Assembly: GCF_000378005.1 (NCBI RefSeq)
Contig: NZ_KB899040.1
Span: 125,468 to 189,467 of the forward strand
DNA length: 64,000 bases
From: Coprothermobacter platensis DSM 11748
Lineage (GTDB): Bacteria; Coprothermobacterota; Coprothermobacteria; Coprothermobacterales; Coprothermobacteraceae
Reading direction: 5' to 3'
The position numbers and the translations under genes were made by a program. How positions within the stretch are numbered: position 1 is the first letter of the stretch; each line of letters opens with the position of its first letter. This document shows, piece by piece, positions 59,183 through 64,000 of the stretch. Below the pieces are notes generated by a model, which did not search any database, had not been told where the DNA came from, and saw nothing but the letters and a program-made list of their open reading frames with translations.

Positions 59183-59534
59183 GATAGGCCCTACAGGCAA
59201 TGTCAATAAGGTTGGCATTGCTAACAATGCTGCGGCTAAAAGTTCAGCTGAATTTACCGAAGCTTTATTGGAAAGTTACGGTATCACTGTTTCCAAGCAT
59301 GCTCAGGAACGCCTAAAAGCGCGTGAGGTTAGCTTGGACAGAGAGAAGGTCGACAAAATCGCCAATGGCATCGATGAACTGAGTAAGAAGGGTGTCAAGG
59401 AAGGCGTGGTTATTTTAAAAGACTTAGCCGTGGTAGTAGGGGTTGACTCGAAGACCATTGTTACGTTCAAGACGCCACCGTTTACAAAAGGTGGAGTATT
59501 TAGCCAAATAGATGGAGCAGTGATATTAGAGTGA
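59172..59534 (+). CDS. Flagellar operon protein (TIGR02530-like)
   Basis: A 120-residue protein found between flgD and flgE in Bacillus and Thermotoga-like flagellar operons. The core GITVSKHAQERLKAREVSLDREKVDKIANGIDELSKKGVKEG and the C-terminal VVVGVDSKTIVTFKTPPF fit that family. Its function is not established; hook assembly is likely from context. The start is GTG 59172 behind GGAGGGAG; the frame extends to 59055 but over flgD. Confidence 0.82.
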   Translation: MDLRIGPTGNVNKVGIANNAAAKSSAEFTEALLESYGITVSKHAQERLKAREVSLDREKVDKIANGIDELSKKGVKEGVVILKDLAVVVGVDSKTIVTFKTPPFTKGGVFSQIDGAVILE

Positions 59535-59536
59535 AT

Positions 59537-59590
59537 GGAGCCGGACCGCTTTGCGGGGGCTCCCAGAAGGCATCGATCGACAGAGATGCC
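59537..59590 (+). promoter_or_regulatory. Tandem hairpins in the flgE leader
   Basis: The 80-nt gap before flgE holds two stems. The first pairs GGAGCC (59537-59542) with GGCTCC (59558-59563), with inner CCGC/GCGG. The second pairs GGCATC (59569-59574) with GATGCC (59585-59590). Neither is followed by a T-run, so they are not terminators. They may stabilise the hook mRNA or mark a processing site. Confidence 0.5.
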
Positions 59591-59614
59591 GCTTAATTGG
59601 GAGGTGAATCATAA

Positions 59615-61186
59615 ATGTTACGTAGTTTCTCAAACGGTATAGCTGGACTTAAGGTCCATCAGACAAGGATAGATGTGATATCCAACAACATCGCAAACGT
59701 AAACACAACTGCATACAAAGCTGCAAGAGCTACTTTTAGTGACGTTGTAGCCTTGACCTTAAAGGGTGCTCGCGCACCTTACGGTGGTCGTGGTGGTACA
59801 AACCCTTCTCAAGTAGGACTTGGCGTGGGGCTGTCTACTATAGACAACATAATGACTCAAGGTGCCACAAACAATACGAACCGAACTTCAGATTTAGCTA
59901 TCCAGGGAGATGGATTTTTTGTGGTATCTGATGGCCAGAAAGATTGGTTCACTCGTGATGGCGCTTTCGATTTAGATTTGACAGGAAGGCTCATCCAGTT
60001 ATCTACGGGATTAAAGGTTCAGGGATGGTCCATGATACCCACACAAAAGGTAAGGTTCGATGGCACACTTAGCAATGCAAGTACAGCCAGTGTACCTATT
60101 TCTCTTCGTGTATATGATAATGACGGAGTAGAGCATGTTTTTACAGCTATAGCTAATGCCTCGACGGCAAGCAACGCTGCTACAGTTAGGATATATGAAG
60201 GTACCGTTACCGCTTCTTCTAACGCCATTTATACGCAAAATTTAACGTTTGCTAACGGACGTGTCCAAGCGGGACAAACGGGCGTTCTCAACTGGAAAGA
60301 TATGCCCATAAACTTGGATTTTACTTCTATGAAGTTGGAGAATGCTTCAGCAAGTGCTTTAAGCGCTGACGGTGTTGTGGAACCTGATACCAATAAAGTT
60401 GGTGATATTATTATCCCTCGGAGCCTTACCATTCCACCTTCTCCTACGGGTAATATTGAGTTTCAAGGTAACCTTAACGCCAATACGCCTACAAACAACA
60501 ACATAACCTTTACCGTTAGTAACGTCATAGACAGTTTGGGCGTTACACATTCCATGCTTGTGAATGCTGTAAAGAATGCAAGTCCTAACGAATGGGCTAT
60601 TACTGTCTCAACGGATGCTGGAAGTCCTAAGGTATTCACACTTAAATTCGACGAAAATGGAAGAATAAATGATGTAAGAGATGAAGCGAACAACAGTTTG
60701 GGTACCATGCCTGTTATAACGCTTGATGTTGGGGGTGGAGCTATGGCTCGTAACATCATGCTTAACTTCTCTTCCATTACGCAGTATGCGGCTGATTCAA
60801 AGGTTGTGGGCCTCGTAGATGGTAACACAAACGGTAAACTCTTGAACTGGTTTGTCACTGATGAAGGGAAGGTGATGGGCGAGTTTGATAATGGCCAAAT
60901 AAAAGAGCTGGCTGAAATAGCATTGGGTAATTTCCAGAATCCTGCTGGATTAAGTCGTTCAGGTAATAACTTATGGGCAAGTACTGCCAACAGTGGTTTT
61001 AGAGGCTATGCTGAAGCTGGGACGATGGGTTCTCTCATCATGAGTGGTGCCTTGGAATCATCCAATGTTGATTTAGCCGAAGAGTTCACAAATCTGATTA
61101 TCACTCAACGTGGGTTCCAAGCAAATACACGCGTCATTACAACATCAGATGAAGTTACACAGGATATAATAGGGTTAAAGAGGTAG
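59615..61186 (+). CDS. flgE: Flagellar hook protein FlgE
   Basis: A 523-residue hook subunit. N-terminus MLRSFSNGIAGLKVHQTRIDVISNNIANVNTTAYKAARATF, FFVVSDGQKDWFTRDGAFDLD in the middle, and C-terminus SGALESSNVDLAEEFTNLIITQRGFQANTRVITTSDEV are diagnostic. A GGGAGGTG site precedes ATG 59615. It is the largest axial protein here and lies after flgD, as usual. Confidence 0.95.
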   Translation: MLRSFSNGIAGLKVHQTRIDVISNNIANVNTTAYKAARATFSDVVALTLKGARAPYGGRGGTNPSQVGLGVGLSTIDNIMTQGATNNTNRTSDLAIQGDGFFVVSDGQKDWFTRDGAFDLDLTGRLIQLSTGLKVQGWSMIPTQKVRFDGTLSNASTASVPISLRVYDNDGVEHVFTAIANASTASNAATVRIYEGTVTASSNAIYTQNLTFANGRVQAGQTGVLNWKDMPINLDFTSMKLENASASALSADGVVEPDTNKVGDIIIPRSLTIPPSPTGNIEFQGNLNANTPTNNNITFTVSNVIDSLGVTHSMLVNAVKNASPNEWAITVSTDAGSPKVFTLKFDENGRINDVRDEANNSLGTMPVITLDVGGGAMARNIMLNFSSITQYAADSKVVGLVDGNTNGKLLNWFVTDEGKVMGEFDNGQIKELAEIALGNFQNPAGLSRSGNNLWASTANSGFRGYAEAGTMGSLIMSGALESSNVDLAEEFTNLIITQRGFQANTRVITTSDEVTQDIIGLKR

Positions 61187-61192
61187 AGATAA

Positions 61193-61387
61193 ATGATTAA
61201 ACTGACTTCGCCAAAGGATGAAGAGTTCTACCTTAACGAAGATCTGATAGAAAAGGCGGAAGAGCACGGTGAATTCACCGTGCTCTTCCTAATGAATGGT
61301 CATAAGTACCTATGTAAGGAAAGTATGAGCGAAATAATAAAATTGATTTCCCGATATAAAAACATGGAGAAAGATCAATGGACATAG
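61193..61387 (+). CDS. flbD: FlbD family flagellar protein
   Basis: A 64-residue protein: MIKLTSPKDEEFYLNEDLIEKAEE and TVLFLMNGHKYLCKESMSEIIKLISRYK follow the small FlbD family found between flgE and motA in Gram-positive and spirochaete operons. The role is unclear. Its coding sequence contains a 32-bp perfect palindrome at 61258-61289. The stop overlaps motA by 10 nt. Confidence 0.9.
   Translation: MIKLTSPKDEEFYLNEDLIEKAEEHGEFTVLFLMNGHKYLCKESMSEIIKLISRYKNMEKDQWT
61258..61289. repeat. 32-bp perfect palindrome inside flbD
   Basis: GGAAGAGCACGGTGAA (61258-61273) is followed at once by its exact reverse complement (61274-61289), centred on GAATTC, with no spacer. It encodes residues E-E-H-G-E-F-T-V-L-F of FlbD. 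In RNA it would form a stable hairpin about 90 nt before the motA start. No T-run follows. Confidence 0.85.
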
Positions 61388-62175
61388 GGGTAATCGGCGG
61401 CTTAGGCATCACAATGGGGTTGATTCTCCTTTCCATCATCGGCGATCTGCGGTCTTTCATAGACTTTAACAGTGTTTTGGTAACCATAGGTGGTTCCTTC
61501 GGTTCAACGCTAGTGGCTGTTGGTTTTGAACGCATGAAGAATTTACCTAAGTATCTAATGGCAGTGTTTAAGACAAAAAAATTCGATAAAGCAAACACGA
61601 TAAAACTGTTGGTAGATTTATCCAATAAGGCACGACGTGAAGGATTGCTGGCATTGGAAGACTCCATAGAGGGGTTAGATGATCCTTTTGTAAAAAGAGG
61701 TTTGCAGCTGGTAGTGGATGGTGTTGAACCTGAATCGGTACAAAACATTTTGAATCTTGATATTGATGCCATGCAAAACCGACATGCCGATGGAAAAATG
61801 ATCTTTGACGTATGGGCTGGTTTTGCTCCATCTTTTGGTATGCTGGGGACGATTATGGGTCTTGTACAAATGCTCAAGCGATTGGATGACCCTTCTACTA
61901 TTGGACCAGCTATGGCACTTGCTCTTATTACTACGTTTTATGGCGCTGTTATGGCTTATGGAGTATTCCAGCCTATGGGTAACACGCTGCAGAGAAAGAG
62001 CGATATGGAAACAGACTATAGACAGATGATTGTTGAAGGCATTTTAGGTATCCAGAGCGGTGAAAATCCTCGGCTTTTGGAAGAACGTCTTGTGTCATTC
62101 TTGTCACCTGCGGAGCGTCAGCAATACGATAAGATGAAATCTCAGAGAGGCGAAGAGGTGGCTGAGGTTGCCTAA
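61378..62175 (+). CDS. motA: Flagellar stator protein MotA
   Basis: A 265-residue stator with four transmembrane helices (near 5-22, 32-50, 150-170, 183-203). LVTIGGSFGSTLVAVGFERMKN, VWAGFAPSFGMLGTIMGLVQML with the conserved Pro, and FYGAVMAYGVFQPMGNTLQRKS are typical. It overlaps flbD and motB. With MotB it conducts ions to drive rotation. Confidence 0.95.
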   Translation: MDIGVIGGLGITMGLILLSIIGDLRSFIDFNSVLVTIGGSFGSTLVAVGFERMKNLPKYLMAVFKTKKFDKANTIKLLVDLSNKARREGLLALEDSIEGLDDPFVKRGLQLVVDGVEPESVQNILNLDIDAMQNRHADGKMIFDVWAGFAPSFGMLGTIMGLVQMLKRLDDPSTIGPAMALALITTFYGAVMAYGVFQPMGNTLQRKSDMETDYRQMIVEGILGIQSGENPRLLEERLVSFLSPAERQQYDKMKSQRGEEVAEVA

Positions 62176-62884
62176 GAGAAAAGAGCGCGCAGGTCCTGGT
62201 GCTCCTTTGTGGTGTCTTTCCTATGGCGACTTGGTCACTAACATGCTTGTGTTTTTCGTCATGCTTTTTGCGTTTTCTACCATGAATGCGACAAAATTTC
62301 AACAGGCTTCATACTCTTTTGTCGTGGCTTTAGGCGGTGGTATGGGGGTTCTACCATCAAATCCGACTTTTAGTATTCCTATGCCTGTTCCAACAGATTT
62401 TATAATGCAAGGGCCCATGACTATTTCTCAACTTTATAGTAATTTGGGTGGTGTTAAAGAGCAAATTCAAAGTGAATATGGCAATACTTCAGTGGAAGTT
62501 GTACAGGGAAATTCGGAAATAAGAATTAGAATTTCAGGCGATTTATTGTTTATACCATGTTCTGCTGCTATTAGGCCGGAAACCAGTAATATTCTTTCAT
62601 TATTGGCCCCACAACTTCAAAAAGCTCAAAAAAGTGGATATGAGATTTCAGTGGAAGGGCACGCTGCCTATACGTTGGCTACATGTCCGGGTTATGAAGA
62701 TGATTTTGCTATTTCCAGTGATAGAGCATTGAATGTTCTGGAGCGATTAAAATCTCTCGGTTTAGACGATTCAAAAATGGTCTTGAGTGCTTTTGGTGAT
62801 AATGCTCCAATAACAACGAAGAATACTCCTGAAGCGCAAGCCAAGAACAGGCGTGTGGAGATAGTGTTGAGGAGGTCTGAATGA
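62168..62884 (+). CDS. motB: Flagellar stator protein MotB
   Basis: A 238-residue stator with one transmembrane helix carrying the ion-binding Asp21 (SYGDLVTNMLVFFVMLFAFS). After a plug/linker comes a C-terminal OmpA-like peptidoglycan-binding domain (ISVEGHAAYT, SSDRALNVLERLKSLGL, AKNRRVEIVL). The start is TTG 62168 behind GAGG. It is short, and the usual basic N-terminus is only 9 residues. H+ or Na+ cannot be decided by eye. Confidence 0.93.
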   Translation: MPKRKERAGPGAPLWCLSYGDLVTNMLVFFVMLFAFSTMNATKFQQASYSFVVALGGGMGVLPSNPTFSIPMPVPTDFIMQGPMTISQLYSNLGGVKEQIQSEYGNTSVEVVQGNSEIRIRISGDLLFIPCSAAIRPETSNILSLLAPQLQKAQKSGYEISVEGHAAYTLATCPGYEDDFAISSDRALNVLERLKSLGLDDSKMVLSAFGDNAPITTKNTPEAQAKNRRVEIVLRRSE

Positions 62885-63327
62885 GAAAAATCTTGGTTTA
62901 TCTACTAATCGTTGTGCTCCTACTTGGTGGTGGTATGGCCCTTGGTGTTTATGTGCTTTCTCCTATTGTTAAGAATGTAGGAACAAATTCTGCTGCACAA
63001 AGTAAGCCTTCTCCGGTACTTCAAACATTAGGCAAATACACAACGAACCTTAGTGATCCCAAGTACATAATTCAAGTAAGTGTTAACTTAGAATTTTATG
63101 ACAGTAAGACTTTGAGCGATGTTCAAAAGTCAGACCCCAGTTTCTTAGTCATTCAAGACGTTCTACTTAAATATTTCAAAACCCTTAAACCTGCAGATTT
63201 CTCCAGCGAGACTGGTATAGCTAACATTCAGAAGAATTTGGTGGATAGAATAAATAAACTTTACGGCAAAACGATTGTAACCAATGTTCTATTTGGTGCA
63301 GATACGGTAATAACGGTGATGCCCTAA
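62881..63327 (+). CDS. fliL: Flagellar basal-body-associated protein FliL
   Basis: A 148-residue protein with one N-terminal transmembrane helix (residues 5-27) and an external domain: YTTNLSDPKYIIQVSVNLEF, VIQDVLLKYFKTLKPADFSSETG and LYGKTIVTNVLFGADTVI. It supports stator function. It overlaps motB by 4 nt, and its stop overlaps the fliM start by 1 nt (TAATG). Confidence 0.92.
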   Translation: MRKILVYLLIVVLLLGGGMALGVYVLSPIVKNVGTNSAAQSKPSPVLQTLGKYTTNLSDPKYIIQVSVNLEFYDSKTLSDVQKSDPSFLVIQDVLLKYFKTLKPADFSSETGIANIQKNLVDRINKLYGKTIVTNVLFGADTVITVMP

Positions 63328-64000
63328 TGGCTGAAACGCTTTCCCAAGAAGAGATTGACACACTTCTTAGTGCTATTAAGGCTGGCGATACAGAGGTTGT
63401 CAAACCTAAGGATAAAAATGTAAGAAAATACGACTTTAGAAGACCTGATAAACTTTCTAAGGAACAGCTTAGAACTATTCAGATGTTGCACGAGAACTTT
63501 GCTAGAGGGGCAAGTACAGAGCTTGCAGGTTATCTTAGGGCTGCTATGACTATTTCCATCGTTTCTGTAGACCAAGTCACATACCAAGAATATATACGTT
63601 CGCTTTCTGATCCCACTTTCATTTACTTAGTTCCCATTATTGACATCACTAGTGTCATTTTTGAAATGTCTTTGGACTTTGTTTTCTCGCTCATCGATAA
63701 ACTACTGGGTGGAACTGGAAAGCCTCTAAAAGAAGTTCGCGAGCTTACAACTGTAGAGTCAACACTAATGAACAGAGTAATGGACGTTTACGTAAGGCAC
63801 TGGTTAGAAGCATGGAAACCTATCATAGAGTGGAATTTGGGTAAACCAAGTGTTGAATACTCACCGGGTTTTGTTCAAATAATGCCGGGAAGTGATGTCG
63901 TAGTGGTTGTCACCTATGAAGCAAAAATGGGTGATAGGACTACTATCGGTACCATCTGTGTGCCCTATATGGCTTTGGAAGGCTTTGTGCAAAATCTTAC
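63327..64000 (+). CDS. fliM: Flagellar motor switch protein FliM (cut by window edge)
   Basis: The first 224 residues of FliM are present and the frame is open at the right edge. The N-terminal CheY-P-binding motif is LSQEEIDTLLSAI near 5-17, followed by YDFRRPDKLSKEQLRTIQMLHENFARG, the conserved start of the CheC-like middle domain; GTGKPLKEVRELTTVESTLM is also typical. ATG 63327 overlaps the fliL stop. Confidence 0.95.
   Translation, partial: MAETLSQEEIDTLLSAIKAGDTEVVKPKDKNVRKYDFRRPDKLSKEQLRTIQMLHENFARGASTELAGYLRAAMTISIVSVDQVTYQEYIRSLSDPTFIYLVPIIDITSVIFEMSLDFVFSLIDKLLGGTGKPLKEVRELTTVESTLMNRVMDVYVRHWLEAWKPIIEWNLGKPSVEYSPGFVQIMPGSDVVVVVTYEAKMGDRTTIGTICVPYMALEGFVQNL

Noticed and set aside
60463..60990. 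Open frame of 175 codons antisense to flgE, and similar ones at 61275-61877 and 37528-38133
   Set aside because: They mirror flgE, motA and cheC/cheD in composition, have no starts with ribosome-binding sites and resemble no known family.
1..64000. tRNA, rRNA, CRISPR arrays, insertion sequences or phage genes
   Set aside because: I looked through the intergenic gaps and found no cloverleaf, no regularly spaced repeats and no transposase or integrase frame.

Overview
The window comes from a compact bacterial chromosome of moderate GC, with many ATGA/GTGA/TGATG gene junctions and even 3' overlaps between converging genes. The gene content suggests a motile, anaerobic, probably thermophilic organism with a Gram-positive or Thermotoga-like cell plan: FabK instead of FabI, an Asp23/DAK2/RecG block, GlpA-like/FAD/DUF1667 oxidoreductases, ATP-type PEP carboxykinase, CheC/CheD chemotaxis, and no P- or L-ring genes among the flagellar genes seen. 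I could not resolve the lineage; a deep-branching Bacillota, Coprothermobacterota or Thermotogota-type organism would fit. I see no rRNA, tRNA, CRISPR array, transposase or phage gene, and no gene-free stretch over 300 bases.

Layout. 0-3 kb: end of an unknown gene, class II fructose-bisphosphate aldolase, then a glycosyltransferase-like gene and an SPW-repeat membrane protein on the minus strand, separated by related hairpin terminators. 3-9 kb (minus): a type II fatty-acid synthesis operon transcribed fabD-like, fabD, fabG, acpP, fabF, ECF sigma factor, zinc-finger anti-sigma factor, fabZ, fabK. 9-19.5 kb: a ThiF/MoeB-family protein, two MFS transporters, a glycerophosphodiesterase, two esterases, glycerol kinase and a three-gene glycerol-3-phosphate oxidation set, which together look like a glycerolipid catabolism island. 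19.5-26 kb: rpmB, Asp23-like gene, DAK2 kinase, recG, HisC-like aminotransferase, RsmD-like methyltransferase, Mth938-like gene. 26-32.4 kb (mostly minus): pckA, sugar-isomerase-like gene, small-multidrug-export protein, and an ABC importer made of ATPase, double permease and a free-standing AAA-associated domain. 32.5-64 kb (nearly all plus): PilZ protein, methyltransferase-like membrane protein, DUF2225 protein, then one long chemotaxis/flagellar region: cheW-cheA-cheC-cheD-fliA-two rod genes-HDOD-flgM-flgN-flgK-flgL-csrA-O-antigen-ligase-like gene-fliS-flagellin-flaG-fliD-fliT-like-lipoprotein-flgB-flgC-fliE-fliF-fliG-fliH-fliI-fliJ-fliK-flgD-flagellar-operon gene-flgE-flbD-motA-motB-fliL-fliM (cut at the right edge).

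The most interesting signals are: (1) a sigma/anti-sigma pair inside the fatty-acid operon; (2) five genes without a Shine-Dalgarno site whose -10 box lies 6-7 nt before the ATG, implying leaderless mRNAs, two of them divergent across a 23-nt spacer; (3) three sigma-28-type promoters sharing a CCGAAT -10 core; (4) an O-antigen-ligase-like gene inserted between csrA and fliS, with no fliW seen; (5) an AAA-associated domain split from its ABC ATPase; and (6) a 32-bp perfect palindrome inside flbD.
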